A stretch of DNA of 64,000 nucleotides from Whitmania pigra (lineage: Eukaryota; Annelida; Clitellata; Hirudinida; Haemopidae), in NCBI GenBank assembly GCA_021613335.1, contig JAJTWR010000021.1, positions 316,001-380,000 of the forward strand, given 5' to 3'. Of this stretch, positions 12,773 through 24,616 are shown piece by piece (the first letter of the stretch is position 1; each line of letters starts with the position of its first letter). The translations under genes and the position numbers were made by a program. The notes under the pieces are model-generated. The model was not told the DNA's origin. It saw only the letters and a list, made by a program, of their open reading frames with translations, and searched no databases.

Positions 12773-13847
12773 ATAATATAGCATAACAAAATCAGCTCTG
12801 ACCGCCTACCAAATGATTTAAAGAAAATCTTTCCTAAGTTGACATATTCATAAAAGTTTTTAAAAAATCTCTGAAAAAGGAGTATAGTAAAATAATTATT
12901 TATTTTAATATTTTCCTAACTTTCCAGGATTACCACAAATAACGTTAAGTAATCACGTAGTTCATGGGTCGCCAGGCCGATCTTATGCTATTTCACTATC
13001 TTCATTAATTTTGGTCGTAGTTGGGATAATTTGGCAAACTCCCAGCATTATTACTTTGTTATTCAATCTTGTAAATTTTGACCACTCTCCTGCTTAACAT
13101 TATCAATTTAGCACCACCTTAGTTACTTAGTTACCTAGTTACCACCTTAGTTATGGCGCTCGTGATGGCCGTTCGCCCACCGCCCCGCCCCCTCTTAATT
13201 CCTTAATAAGCAAGCAATTTCCGTATTTCAGAAATAATGAGTTTAATAATTGAAATCAAAAAATCTAATGCTATAATTAAGAAATAAAAGTTTTTCTGCG
13301 CTGTGGCCAAATAATTTGTTGCGTCGGTCGGCATGCAGTTGTCCGACTGCCAAAACAACTGTTCCCTTGCCGCGCTGGTAATATGTAAACAATTTACACT
13401 TTATAGACAAAACTGAATTAAAAGACATTTTTTCCAAAAGCAATTTCGACCGAAAACGAATCGATAAATAATTTTCCTAATGGGACCGAAAACGAAATGA
13501 CGCCGTAAATGACAAAAAGTCACTGTTCGGTGTCAAAAATGAAAATGAAATTCGGTCGGTCTCGTTGGAATAAAGACACAGCCATATCAATGCGCACACG
13601 TTATCTTCAAGTGGGTTCTAGATAAGAGCTGCTTTCGATGCAGTTTGAATTAATAATTTCTGGCTCCTATTGCTGGTTGCGAAATTTTTCTGAAGAATCA
13701 GTTTTTAGCTGTTTGTTGCACAGAAGTTAATTATCTGCTTGTCTGACAACAAATATTTATATCAATGAATGCACATGTAGACAGTGAGTTGAAATTCTTC
13801 AAAATTCTTTAATGTTAGTGAAATTTGAAATTTTCGCAGTATTTCAG

Positions 13848-14881
13848 ATCGCAGATTTCAACCTAAAATCTTCTTTCGTTTGGTTGTCGGGGCGATATTG
13901 ACGATATATTTATTCAAACGATTACAAGATGATCCAACGAAGTATTTCAAAGTTTTTCAAGACGCTACTGGACACAAGAACACAACATTTGTCTCCGTAT
14001 GTCTTGACACATTCAACTCAAGAAGAACTGGAAACATGATGTTCGTGCTGGCTGCTCTTCTATACGTATCCAAGCACACTGGTAGAATACCAATAATGCC
14101 TCACACATTTTCACATGGTTGGATCGATCACATCTTTGTTAATGATTTTCAAAGATTCCCAAACGAGTTTGTTTACAACAATGAAAGCATTGTTGTTGAC
14201 GATGAAATGCCGGGACCTACCTTCAACGAAAAATTTAAAAATCTTCACCGAAACAACACTCTGAAACAAGCTCGGATAATTCTCATCTGTGGTTACTTCC
14301 AGAGCTACAGATATGTTGCCGACGTTGAAGAAGAGCTGAGACGCTTTTTAATATTTAAAGAAGACACTACAAAATCAGTAAATGCATTCATAGCACAGGT
14401 TAGCATAAAGGATTCAAACACATCTTACATCGGAGTTCACGTTAGAAGGACTGACTTCGCGTATGCAGTATCATTACAAAATGGGTTTACTGTAGTGGAT
14501 GCGAAGTACATCAACACTTCCATGACACACGTCATTCAATCGTTCGAAACTTCACGTTCCCTTGTGGCCTTCATGTGCAGCGATGACATCGACTGGGTCA
14601 AGAAAGTAGTTCAGAATCTAAACCTCGTTACTCGTTATCCTAAATTGAAGGTGGTTTACTCCGCGGGTCATAATTCTGCCTTTGACTTGTGCTTGCTTTC
14701 CAAATGCAACGCCTCCATAATCTCATCAGGAACCTTCAGCTGGTGGTCTGGGTGGTTGGCAAACAGTACAACTGCTGTATATTATTCCTTGTATCCTAAT
14801 CGTAATACCACGTATGGATCTAAATTCAATCCTCGTGATTACTACCCACCAACATGGATAGGATTACCAGTCATAAAATAA
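13848..14881 (+). CDS. Alpha-1,2-fucosyltransferase-like (GT11), copy 1
   Basis: Encodes a GT11-family protein that would add fucose from GDP-fucose to glycans in the Golgi. A hydrophobic segment (FFRLVVGAILTIYLF) near the N-terminus fits a type II membrane anchor. The donor-binding motif GVHVRRTDF lies around residues 188-196, counting from the TTG at 13880. A conserved GTFSWWSGWLA block is near the C-terminus. About 340 aa is close to the usual family length. No ATG lies between the upstream in-frame TGA and the anchor, while acceptor-like TTTCAG occurs at 13842-13847, so the start codon is probably on an unseen upstream exon. The near-identical partner is at 24617. Several N-x-S/T sites suit a secreted-pathway enzyme. 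Confidence 0.85.
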
Positions 14882-15125
14882 TTTGAAAATATCTTACCAA
14901 AATCAGTCATTCGTTTCTTGTACGATCAATCGCCATTGAGTGAAATTGTTTGCTTGCATTCCTAGGACATTCATTTCGGTTAGATTTAGTTTTGCAAAAT
15001 ATGAATTTGAATGACCAATATGTATTTCTTCACTTAAAAAGTAATTGTCTAAGATTTCTAAAGATTGGTGCTATATAATTAACTTCTAAATTCTAATTCT
15101 TCGCTTATTGACTCTGAAGTTCGTC
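14882..15125. other. 3' flank of fucosyltransferase copy 1
   Basis: Homologous to the flank of copy 2 (25651-25791 and 27152-27220). GACCAATATGTATT here is the empty version of the hAT insertion site at 25792. Confidence 0.75.
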
Positions 15126-16043
15126 CAGGTTTTAGTCTCTTCCATAGCAATGGAAAATTGTTTCAGCAATACTTTGTTGGCACTTAAGTAAAAACCGAAA
15201 TATCTTCAATTAGCGTTCTCAAAGAGGAGGCAGAAGCCAGAAAGAATATCGAAATGTTGAATGATGAACAACGGGCGGAGGTTAACATGGTACTTGATTC
15301 AATATATGGAACATTTCAATGTCAGAGTAAATGCTATGTCCAGCATGTACCTGAAAGACTTTCGTTTACAGTACACTTTTACATTTTTACATAATAGGAA
15401 AAGGACATCAAGCTACTCCAGTATCAACAGGCTTTTAAAAGTAGGAAGTGGCAATCACATTGCCTCAACGATATTATCTATTACCCAAGATCCAGTTGAT
15501 CAGTTGTATGGGATACAGACTTCACAAACGTAACTCGACATCAACTAATAGTTGAAAAGCAATTGTCAGTGTTACTAATGAAGGATCACTTAAACTTAAT
15601 AATCGTGCTTGAGGGCATGTCAGGAGAAATAGTTTATGAGAGTGTCGATAGTATAGTGAGTGATCAAGCTCAGTAAAGACCTGCTTTCATATTTAGAGGA
15701 GTTTTTGAACACTTTGACTCCAACTGGAATGCCACCTCACAAACTCAGATTGAAGATTGGCGCTGTTATCAGGCTACCCAGAAACCATCTGCAGGGTCGC
15801 TGCAATGGAATCGGCTCACAGTCACACGATTGCAGCCCAATGTCACTGAAGCAAGAGCGATAAATTCAACTAACATGGAAACTGTTTTAATACCGCGAAT
15901 ACCAGGTTTTAGTCTCTTCCATAGCAATGGAAAATTGTTTCAGCAATACTTTGTTGGCACTTAAGTAAAAACCGAAATATCTTCAATTAGCGTTCTAAAA
16001 GAGGAGGCAGAAGCCAGAAAGAATATCGAAATGTTGAATGATG
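15126..16043 (+). pseudogene. Helitron/PIF1-like helicase fragment with direct repeats
   Basis: Bases 15660-15865 encode EEFLNTLTPTGMPPHKLRLK followed by a basic CNG segment, typical of the C-terminal part of Helitron-encoded PIF1-type helicases. Continuation in another frame (about 15808-15905, RLTVTRLQPNVTEAR) shows a frameshift. About 141 bp occur as direct repeats at 15126-15266 and 15902-16043. They encode GKLFQQYFVGT and MLNDEQRAEVN, which resemble other Helitron blocks. The domain order is scrambled, consistent with a tandem duplication of fragments. No Helitron hairpin end was identified. Confidence 0.6.
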
Positions 16044-17117
<1,074 letters not shown>

Positions 17118-17314
17118 CATTAGTAATAATAAAATTAGAGACGACCGAATTTCGTTTTTGTCGCCGAATATTGACGTTTGAGTCGTTTACATCGTCATTT
17201 TGTTTTATGTCCCACTAGGAAAATTAATTATCGGCTCATTTTCGTTTCCGATCCAAATTGCTTTTGGGAACGAAGCCGAAATAAAAAAAATTTTGCAATT
17301 CAGTTTTTGTCTAT

Positions 17315-17408
17315 TAAAAAAAAAAGTCTTGTTAACGTCCGTTGCATATCTAGATGATTAGGATGGTGCCCCGAAGCGGGGTTTGAACCCCGTGCTGCCA
17401 TACTGAGA
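17315..17408 (-). mobile_element. tRNA-derived SINE (partial)
   Basis: The minus strand carries a B-box-like GGGGTTCAAACCCCG, then the shared SINE tail CATCTAGATATGCAACGGAC and a T-rich end on the plus strand. TTGTCTATT flanks both sides. The A-box half is missing. Confidence 0.7.
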
Positions 17409-18122
17409 TTGTTGTCTATTGAGTTTATATTGTTTATATATATAACAGGGGTGGGCAAACTCCGGCCTAATATAACAGTTACGTCTTAATGCTCCCTAAA
17501 TATAACAAGCACCTCTAGCCAAGCTGGGAGTTCATGAATATTCATGAGAAATTAAGTAAGTAGACTTTGGTAATCGACCGTACGTTGATTTGATAAGTAC
17601 AGTTAAATTAAATAAATTAATAACTGCTTGCCGTTAATTGAAATTATAATCACATGACAGATTTGTGACTTAGAAACTTAGAATATCTTCGTTTCTTCAT
17701 CTTTTATTTGGCATAATTAATGACAACGATTTTAACGATTTTTGGTGTTAATTGAGAGAAAGTAGGAAATAGCAATGCCTGTGCCTTATGCTGACATCAA
17801 GAAAACTTGAATATTTTTAAGTTTAGCAAGTAGAGTACTCAAAAATTGTTCAGTATAAGTTCAATATTACTCAATTTTTTATATAACATCATTTTATTGT
17901 ATATAAACATCCTTTAAACATCAGCTAAATTTAACGATTAGAACTTGTATAATATGCAAAATAGTATACTCGTTTTTCACTATAATTAATGAATAGGATG
18001 TTTAGGAGCACAAAGCTAAATACGCACAAAGGTGCGCAAGTAGGACATGGGTGAATTTCATGTTGCTAATGATCTAGCTCCATGAGCAGGACACTGGAGT
18101 AACTTCAGGCTATCCTCTACAG

Positions 18123-19231
18123 TAGGGGTTCCCAACCTGGGAGCCAGGGCTCCCTAGGGGAGCCGTGAAGGGGGTCCAGGGGAGCTGTGGAGTACTTTTC
18201 AAAAATCGGCATAAACAATTTTCAAAATTATTTTTAAACTAATTATTTAAAAAATCCGAGAATAATATTTATGCGCAAGTAACGAGTTTGGAGCAGAGTT
18301 TATGATAAAGTACAGGAAAGTCAATTTTAGCAAATAATTTCATATTGAGGTGTCCATGTCACAGAGTGACCTTGAAAGTATATTTTGTCTGAGAGAATTC
18401 AGCCTATCACAGGCATATTTGGCTGACACTTTCACCAATTAAATAAGCTTACACTAAGATTCAGGGTTCTAACATGACTGTTATTGATGCTGGTGAGAAA
18501 CTAGGCTCATTTCTGGAGAAGCTGCCCCTATGGATCAGAAGAATGGAAAATAACAACTTTGCCAGTTTTCCAAGATTAGAAGAGTCTCTGCAACTCAGTC
18601 TGGAGGCAGCTGGCACCATACCAGCTTCCGTTAAAGACGGCATTTTGACACACCTAGGAACTCTGATGGCATTATTTCACGACTACTTTATTACGAAAGA
18701 GTTGCAGACCTATAATGCCTGGGCCAAGAATCCATTTTTGGTCAATTTTGAAAGTCTGGAGGATCAGGACTTGGCCAAAGATAATCTCATTGATATGAGG
18801 CACAAAGAGTTGCTAAAGAGGGAGTTTCAGATCAAGAGTTTGGCTGACTTTTGGTGCTCCATGATGATACCATACCCAGTTCTCGCCAAAAGAGCCATGA
18901 CATCCATCATTCCTTTTGTGATAACCTACCTCTGTGAAGCTGGATTTTCAACCCTGCTGACAATCAAAACAAAAGAGCAAAACAAACTTGATGCAAAGGA
19001 TGACATGAGAGTGGCCCTGTCAAAATCAAAGCCCAGTTTCCATCTACTTGTGAACAAGAAGCAGGGGCAATCTTCACATTAAAAATTTGCTTTCAAAATA
19101 CATTGTATGGTTCTTTTTTGACATTAAATTATTGTTCATTACTTTTTTTTTGAAAAATTGTGATAGGGGGGGCGTGGACCACATTTTGTCCTCTAAGGGA
19201 GCCGTGGGCACAAAAAGGTTGGGAACCCCTG
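18123..19231 (+). mobile_element. hAT transposon, 1.1 kb, 8-bp TSD
   Basis: Terminal inverted repeats TAGGGGTTCCCAACC and GGTTGGGAACCCCTG are bounded by the 8-bp duplication CTCTACAG (18115-18122 and 19232-19239). Copy 1 of the host element has this site uninterrupted (9565-9572). This proves the insertion came after the two copies existed, or was lost from one of them. Confidence 0.92.
18474..19082 (+). CDS. hAT transposase C-terminal part
   Basis: An open frame of 202 aa matching the C-terminal region of hAT transposases of the ZBED/FAM200 kind: KSLADFWCSMMIPYPVLAKR, then YLCEAGFSTLLTIKTKEQNK and RVALS, which is the dimerisation segment. The N-terminal zinc finger and the main DDE catalytic region are missing. 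The element between its ends is too short for a full transposase. The frame is therefore a remnant that cannot catalyse transposition alone. It may start slightly upstream (about 18440). It is intact in the part that remains. Confidence 0.8.
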   Translation: MTVIDAGEKLGSFLEKLPLWIRRMENNNFASFPRLEESLQLSLEAAGTIPASVKDGILTHLGTLMALFHDYFITKELQTYNAWAKNPFLVNFESLEDQDLAKDNLIDMRHKELLKREFQIKSLADFWCSMMIPYPVLAKRAMTSIIPFVITYLCEAGFSTLLTIKTKEQNKLDAKDDMRVALSKSKPSFHLLVNKKQGQSSH

Positions 19232-19660
19232 CTCTACAGCCTCATGACCGCGAAAAACCTTTGTTTGACTATCTGCAGCCATCCTTTCCGAGTGCCTATG
19301 CAAATGATCAAGCGGAACTAATCATTCTCTTACTTAGTAGTGTATCACAGTCTAACTCGAAACTAAAATGCTATAAAATGTCTAGCCTTATTTTGTAGAA
19401 TAAATGTTTCTAACTAAGATCAAAATTAATGAAGACAATTAAATAGCATATAAAATAGTACATGATTTCCTTGGCTATCCAGGAACTACGTGACTGCTTG
19501 TCGCTATTTGTGGTAATCCTGGAAAGATAGTTAAAAATTTGTAAAATAATTAATTACTTTATTATACTCCATTTTTAAAGACAGCATTTTTTTTTTTAAA
19601 ACTTTTAAATAAGTCTATATATGAGAAATTTACTTTTAATCATTTGGTAGCAGTCGGACC

Positions 19661-19835
19661 TGTAGTGTAAATGTATATACACTGACAATCAGAAGAATAA
19701 ATGTTGAACAGAGGAATTGTTGACTCGAGTTGAGAAGGAATAATATCGCGTTGAGTTCATGAAACATAAACAAACATGGCGTTCGGAGCCCGCGTCTCTA
19801 ATTATGCAAGTAGGACAAAGTTCCTGTGTCCAACA
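19661..19835 (-). repeat. Gypsy 3' LTR
   Basis: 175 bp. On the minus strand it begins TGTTGGACACAGG and ends with ACTACA. It is the downstream LTR of the element. Confidence 0.92.
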
Positions 19836-19873
19836 ATACTCCCCCACCAGAGAGCAAACTGGCGAACGAAAAG

Positions 19874-21208
19874 TCAGGGCTCGTAGTCCTCGAGTTTCTT
19901 GGGCCAGTGAACTCTTCGTCCGGAGCGTGTTTGAGGTTGAGCCAGAGGTGTTGCTGGGTTGATAGCTGGGGATGGGTTGGCTGTGGTTGGAACTGAAGTC
20001 TGGGGCAGAATTGCTGGTTTCAGCCTGTCGATGGACACTGTGTCATTCCTGCCATTCTTCCTGACGACGAAGTATTTCCGATGGCGCTCTTGGACGTCAA
20101 AGGGACCGTCGTATGGTGGATGCAGCGGTGGTTTGTGAGAATCGACACGGATGAGTACTTGTGGTGTCGTGGCCAGGTCCTTCGGGATGTACGCGGGTTG
20201 CTGCCGTTGTCTTGGTTGTTGCGTCCTGAGACCCTGCATTTGCTCCCTCAGACGATCCACGAAGCCTGACTGTCCCATCGGCGGGTTGGAGTCGCTTGCT
20301 GGTGAAAACTCTCCTGGTAATCTCAACGCCGTCCCGTAGACCAACTCGGCTGGAGAGCATTGAAGGTCTTCTTTGACGGTTGCCCGGATCCCCAGAAGAG
20401 CCATGGGTAAGAGATCTGTCCAGGTGTTGGTGGCGTTCTGTGCGATGAGTGCTGCCTTGAGTTGACGGTGGAAACGTTCCACCATTCCGTTAGCAGCAGG
20501 ATGGTAGGCCGTTGTTTTTACGTGGCGGATGCCTAACAACTTGCACCACTGATGAAACATGTGTGAGGAAAATTGGCTACCCCTGTCCGTGGTGATGGTT
20601 TCCGGCACTCCAAAGTTGGAAATCCATGAGAGCAGGAAATTCTTGACGATGGCTTCCGTTGAGGTGTCGGAAAGGGGTATAGCCATGGGCCATCTTGTGA
20701 ATCGATCCACGCATGTGAGGATGTGTGTGTGTCCCTCCGACGACGGAAGTGGTCCCACCAGGTCCAAATGGATGTGTTGGAAGCGGCAGCTTGGCAGAGG
20801 GAATGTTGCTGGTGGCGTCGTAGTGTGTCGGTGGATCTTGCTCTTCTGGCACGCCAGACACTCTCGGCACCATGCTCTGATGTCCTTGTCCATGTTCGGC
20901 CAGACGAAACGTTGCCTCACCAGTTTTGACGTTGCACGGGCACCTGGATGTGATAAAGAGTGTAGGCTCAGAAATACCTTGTGACGCAGCTTCTCTGGGA
21001 CGAGCGGTCTGTGCACTCCTGTTGAGACGTCGACGAAGATGTTGCCGTGGCTGGATGGTAGTGGGACCTCAATGATCTCCAGGGATGGCGTGTCGATCTG
21101 GAGCTGGGTCTCTGCAGCTTGGTGTGCGGCTATCTCTTGTAGATCGATGGTTGTGACGGCGTTGACGTCGGTGCGCGACAAGGCATCTGCCACGACATTC
21201 TGGTCTCC
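19874..21208 (-). CDS. Gypsy integrase (continuation of pol)
   Basis: In the same frame as the upstream pol ORF and separated from it only by one TAA codon. A zinc-binding HHCC segment (H..H, then CRECLACQKSKIHR) is followed by the catalytic core with HLDLVGPLP (first Asp), TTDRGSQFSS (second Asp) and NGMVERFHRQLKAAL (Glu). A C-terminal region of about 200 residues ends in RVHWPKKLEDYEP. All three catalytic acids are present. Ahead of the first Met a VADALSR segment, which normally joins RNase H to integrase, is still in frame. Confidence 0.9.
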   Translation of the reverse strand, partial: GDQNVVADALSRTDVNAVTTIDLQEIAAHQAAETQLQIDTPSLEIIEVPLPSSHGNIFVDVSTGVHRPLVPEKLRHKVFLSLHSLSHPGARATSKLVRQRFVWPNMDKDIRAWCRECLACQKSKIHRHTTTPPATFPLPSCRFQHIHLDLVGPLPSSEGHTHILTCVDRFTRWPMAIPLSDTSTEAIVKNFLLSWISNFGVPETITTDRGSQFSSHMFHQWCKLLGIRHVKTTAYHPAANGMVERFHRQLKAALIAQNATNTWTDLLPMALLGIRATVKEDLQCSPAELVYGTALRLPGEFSPASDSNPPMGQSGFVDRLREQMQGLRTQQPRQRQQPAYIPKDLATTPQVLIRVDSHKPPLHPPYDGPFDVQERHRKYFVVRKNGRNDTVSIDRLKPAILPQTSVPTTANPSPAINPATPLAQPQTRSGRRVHWPKKLEDYEP

Positions 21209-23044
21209 TTAGATGTGCCTGATGTCAGCTGCAAACTGACTAAGGAAATCCAGATGCCGTATTTCTCTGGGCGAGTACCGGCTGGATCCGCTCTTGTAAG
21301 CAAATGTGAGCGGCCTGCGGTCCGTGTAGATTGTAAATTGACGACCTTCCAATAGGTGTTGGAAGTGCTTCACGGCCAGGTACATCGCCAACAGTTCCCT
21401 GCCGAACGTGCTGTACCGCGTCTCCGTCGGGCTGAACTTCTTGGAGAAAAACGCCACCGGTGTAGTGAGGCCACCTTGTACCTGTTCCAGGACCGCTCCA
21501 GCTGCATCGTCGGAAGCGTCTGTGAGGAGTTGTAGGTGGCTGTCCTTGTCCAAGAATGCGAGACAGGTGGCGGACTGCACAGCATCTTTGATTTTCTGGA
21601 ATGCTTGCAACTGGACAGGGTTCAGGGACACTGCTGCCTTGCTCTTCGAGTTCTGCTTGTTGAACATGCTGGTCAAAGGAGCGAGCATGTCGGCGCAGTG
21701 TGGGATGAACCTCCTGTAGAAGTTCACCAGACCCACGAAACGTCGTAGCTGTGTAAGCGTCTCCGGTTGCTTGTACTCTGTGATGGCCTTGACATTGTCC
21801 GGAAGTGGCTGTATGCCGTCCGAACTCACAGAGTGTCCCAGAAATGTTGTGGATGCGACAGCAAACTCACACTTGTCCATGTTCACCGTGAGGTGGAAAT
21901 TAGTGAACCTCTCCAGCACTTGCTCCAGATGTCCGAGATGCTCCTCCATCGACGAACTGGCAATTAGAACGTCGTCGATGTAGACAAATACAAAATCTAG
22001 CCCTCGGAGTATCTCGTCCATGAAGCGCTGGAAAGACTGGGCTGCGTTCCTGAGTCCGAACGGTAGCCGGATGAATTCGTACAGACCGAACGGTGTGGTG
22101 ATGGCGGTCTTGGGTATGTCCTCCTCTGCGATGGGGATGTGGTGGTAGGCCCGGACGAGATCGATTCTTGAAAAGACCTGTGCGTTGGTCAGACCATTTG
22201 TGAAATCGTGTAGGTGAGGAATGGGGTATCTGTCCGGAACAGTCCGTGCATTCAGTGCTCTATAATCCCCGCATGGCCTCCAGTCCCCTGAAGATTTTGG
22301 GACCATGTGCAGAGGTGATGACCATGGGCTGGAAGAGGGGCGGATGATTCCCAGCTGGAGCATGTGCTCAAACTCAGCCTTGGCCATCTTGAACTTGTCG
22401 GGGTGAAGTCGGCGTGGCTTTGAGAAAACAGGTGGGCCGTCTGTGACAATGTGATGTTTGACCTGATGAGTGACGCTCTCGTTGAAATTGGAAGGCCTGC
22501 CCAGTGACGGAAACTTCTCCAAAAGCCCTGTGATGAGGTTGGTTGTTGCTCGCGCCAGGTGGACGTGGGTTGGAGGTGCTGCACTGATTGATCCCACGAC
22601 CGATAAAGTTGTCTTGTTGTCTATCAGCCTCTTGTTGCACATGTCGAAGTTCAAGTTGAAATGGCCCAGGAAATCTGCTCCAATGATTGGCGACTGCACC
22701 TCGGCGACAACGAAGATCCACTGGAACTTGCGCCTCAAACCCAAATCTAACGACAGGGATTTTTCACTGTACGTTCTAATCGTCGTGCCATTGGCAGCCT
22801 GCAGCGTGAAGGGTGATGTCTTGAGCGTGTGCTGGGGAGGTGGAGGGATGACGCTGACCTCCGACCCGGTGTCGACAAGAAACTTCAGGCCGTTGTAAAC
22901 GTCATCGATGAGGAACAGGCGACTTCCATGATGTTGGCCAGAGGCCGTCGCAGCTACTGCCCGGCCCTGGAGTTTGATGACTGGAAGGAGCAGGGCTGTT
23001 GGCAGCGTTGAGCCTTCTCCCGGTATGTGGCGTGGTACCAGCAC
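21209..23044 (-). CDS. Gypsy protease, reverse transcriptase, RNase H
   Basis: Protease motif [13 protein letters not shown] is near residues 55-67. Reverse transcriptase follows, with [33 protein letters not shown] and the catalytic [11 protein letters not shown]. RNase H has [16 protein letters not shown] and YTDRRPLTF. The frame stops at TAA (21209-21211) directly before the GDQNVVADAL linker, so integrase is cut off by one nonsense codon. The 5' end overlaps gag by about 90 bp in the -1 frame, as expected for frameshift expression in this group. Confidence 0.92.
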   Translation of the reverse strand: MLVPRHIPGEGSTLPTALLLPVIKLQGRAVAATASGQHHGSRLFLIDDVYNGLKFLVDTGSEVSVIPPPPQHTLKTSPFTLQAANGTTIRTYSEKSLSLDLGLRRKFQWIFVVAEVQSPIIGADFLGHFNLNFDMCNKRLIDNKTTLSVVGSISAAPPTHVHLARATTNLITGLLEKFPSLGRPSNFNESVTHQVKHHIVTDGPPVFSKPRRLHPDKFKMAKAEFEHMLQLGIIRPSSSPWSSPLHMVPKSSGDWRPCGDYRALNARTVPDRYPIPHLHDFTNGLTNAQVFSRIDLVRAYHHIPIAEEDIPKTAITTPFGLYEFIRLPFGLRNAAQSFQRFMDEILRGLDFVFVYIDDVLIASSSMEEHLGHLEQVLERFTNFHLTVNMDKCEFAVASTTFLGHSVSSDGIQPLPDNVKAITEYKQPETLTQLRRFVGLVNFYRRFIPHCADMLAPLTSMFNKQNSKSKAAVSLNPVQLQAFQKIKDAVQSATCLAFLDKDSHLQLLTDASDDAAGAVLEQVQGGLTTPVAFFSKKFSPTETRYSTFGRELLAMYLAVKHFQHLLEGRQFTIYTDRRPLTFAYKSGSSRYSPREIRHLDFLSQFAADIRHI

Positions 23045-23766
23045 ACTCCCGGTGTCTTGCTGCGTCTTGCTTGGGATCTGCTCCTGCTTCGGGGTCGTGT
23101 GTGTCGCCTAGGCTCCGCTCTGGTGGTTTCCAGCCTGGCCAGCCTGTCGGTGATCATCCGAAGCTTGAGGCTGATGTCTTCCATGGTGGTCTGTCCTTGC
23201 AGGGGGGCCGTCACTACCCGTGAGACTGTGGGGTCCGTGTACGCGTCCATGACTTGGTCCGCCATGATGGACTGATCCAGGAGGCTTTTGTCGTGGGCGG
23301 TCGCCAGCATGGACCGGACGTGAGGTGGCAGCTTATCAACCCACAGCTGCCGGAGGATGGCTTCGTCCATCGAATTGTCTCCCAGCAGCGTCTTCATGTG
23401 TCGAAGGAGTTGGCTGGGTAGACGACCTTCCAGTTGCACTGCGCTGAAAAGGCTCCTCAGCCTTGTCTGTTGAGATTGTCCGCAGCGCTGCAGGATGGCC
23501 TCCTTGAGACCGGTGTACGGCCTCTCGCTTGGAACCTCGTAGATGAGGTCCTGGACCTGCTCCGCTACGTGGAAGGGCAGATTGTGTACCACGTGTGCGT
23601 ATCGCTGAGTCTCGTCCTTCAGGCGTTGTACGTGAAACAACGCCTCGATGTTGGCGAACCACAGTCTCGGGTTCGCTGTGAAAAACGGCGGCAACTGCAT
23701 GCTGACGGCTGTCACACGTGGTAGAGCTCCGGCCTCCTCTGATTTCAGGTTGATTAGATCTTCCAT
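22954..23766 (-). CDS. Gypsy gag
   Basis: 270 aa starting [18 protein letters not shown] just after the primer-binding region. [19 protein letters not shown] is typical of a Gypsy/Mag-type capsid region. Near the C-terminus is a Cys/His cluster, [18 protein letters not shown], which may bind nucleic acid. Pol is expected from a -1 shift within the overlap at 22954-23044. Confidence 0.85.
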   Translation of the reverse strand: MEDLINLKSEEAGALPRVTAVSMQLPPFFTANPRLWFANIEALFHVQRLKDETQRYAHVVHNLPFHVAEQVQDLIYEVPSERPYTGLKEAILQRCGQSQQTRLRSLFSAVQLEGRLPSQLLRHMKTLLGDNSMDEAILRQLWVDKLPPHVRSMLATAHDKSLLDQSIMADQVMDAYTDPTVSRVVTAPLQGQTTMEDISLKLRMITDRLARLETTRAEPRRHTRPRSRSRSQARRSKTPGVCWYHATYREKAQRCQQPCSFQSSNSRAGQ

Positions 23767-23796
23767 ATCTCTTCTATCACGTCGGGGTCACCAATT

Positions 23797-23971
23797 TGTA
23801 GTGTAAATGTATATACACTGACAATCAGAAGAATAAATGTTGAACAGAGGAATTGTTGACTCGAGTTGAGAAGGAATAATATCGCGTTGAGTTCATGAAA
23901 CATAAACAAACATGGCGCTCGGAGCCCGCGTCTCTAATTATGCAAGTAGGACAAAGTTCCTGTGTCCAACA
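23797..23971 (-). repeat. Gypsy 5' LTR
   Basis: 175 bp, the upstream LTR for the minus-strand element. Its outer edge meets the GACC target duplication at 23972-23975. Confidence 0.92.
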
Positions 23972-24353
23972 GACCTTACTTTGTTATGCTATACCATTAA
24001 CGCTAATATCGAAAACATATACGGCTTTACAAAGCTAAGTAACAAAAAGTTTAACTTTTTTTTTAATTTAGTTGACAACTTTTTTAAATCAGATGTAACT
24101 AATAGTTTAACTAATATGTTTTAGTTGATAGTTTAGTTGAAGTTTAACTAAAAAAGTTTAGTTAGTGCCCATCTCTGCTTGTTAAGAACTATTTATGAAA
24201 ACTTATATTTTGGTGATCAATAAGTACCGATGTTTTTGTTTTGATTCCCGAACCTCCTGTGCTGACATAAAGCTAATTGCGATTATTTGAGCTTCACTAC
24301 GCTGACTGAATATGGCATTCAATTAATCAACTGATTTCTTAAATTAATGTTGT

Positions 24354-24436
24354 TGCAAACGTGGTTTCGAAATTAAATTTTGTCCTGGGATATTTTGACG
24401 GGGCAATTTTGTCGCCGGGCTGTTATGACGGGGTGC
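24354..24436. mobile_element. LTR fragment and repeat remnant
   Basis: TGTTGCAAACGTGGTTTCGA matches the first 20 or so bases of the short LTR family (11139), then breaks off into GACGGGGCAATTTTGTCGCC, a sequence partly repeated near 16420. Confidence 0.4.
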
Positions 24437-24616
24437 CATTGCTGGTTGTGAAATTTTTCTGAAGAATCAGTGTTTAGCTTTTTGTTGCACAGAAGTTAAT
24501 TATCTGCTTATCTGACAACAAATATTTATATCAATGAATGCAGATGTAGAAAGTGAGTTGAAATTCTTCAAAATTCTTTAATGTTAGTGAAATTTGAAAT
24601 TTTCGCAGTATTTCAG

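Larger units (their letters stand above)
8609..13563. mobile_element. Large inverted-repeat element, copy 1 (composite)
   Basis: The left end (GAGACCGATCGAATATCG at 8609) and the inverted right end (ending TTCGGTCGGTCTC at 13563) match for roughly 140 bp, including GTCCCACTAGGAAAATTAAT near 8690. Inner blocks are inverted too: 9750-9860 matches 12930-13030 and 10010-10065 matches 11075-11130, so the element is partly a long palindrome. It carries a LINE fragment, an LTR element and another hAT-like end. No transposase of its own was found and no clear target duplication flanks it. It resembles a non-autonomous hAT or fold-back element. A second copy starts at 17138. Confidence 0.7.
19661..23971 (-). 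mobile_element. Gypsy (Ty3-like) LTR retrotransposon, 4.3 kb
   Basis: Two 175-bp LTRs (19661-19835 and 23797-23971) differ by one visible base (GCGTTCGG versus GCGCTCGG). A 4-bp duplication, GACC, flanks the element. On the minus strand the 5' LTR is followed by a primer-binding site, TTGGTGACCCCGACGTG. A purine-rich tract, TGGTGGGGGAGTAT, precedes the 3' LTR. Gag, protease, reverse transcriptase, RNase H and integrase are all present in Gypsy order, and no env was seen. It is recent by LTR identity and sits inside the second inverted-repeat element. Confidence 0.95.
17138..24353. mobile_element. Large inverted-repeat element, copy 2 (composite)
   Basis: Begins GAGACGACCGAATTTCG and is collinear with the first copy: 17138-18122 matches 8609-9572, 19240-19660 matches 9573-9975, and 23976-24353 matches later parts. 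Extra sequence is accounted for by a hAT element (18123-19231) and a Gypsy element (19661-23971). The right inverted end seen at 13430-13563 is absent. The part after about 24250 also matches 11030-11138. The order element-then-fucosyltransferase is the same as in copy 1, so the whole segment was duplicated. Confidence 0.75.

Noticed and set aside
20559..23724. Several plus-strand frames of 60-142 aa
   Set aside because: Antisense shadows of the Gypsy gag-pol frames; they show no family motif.
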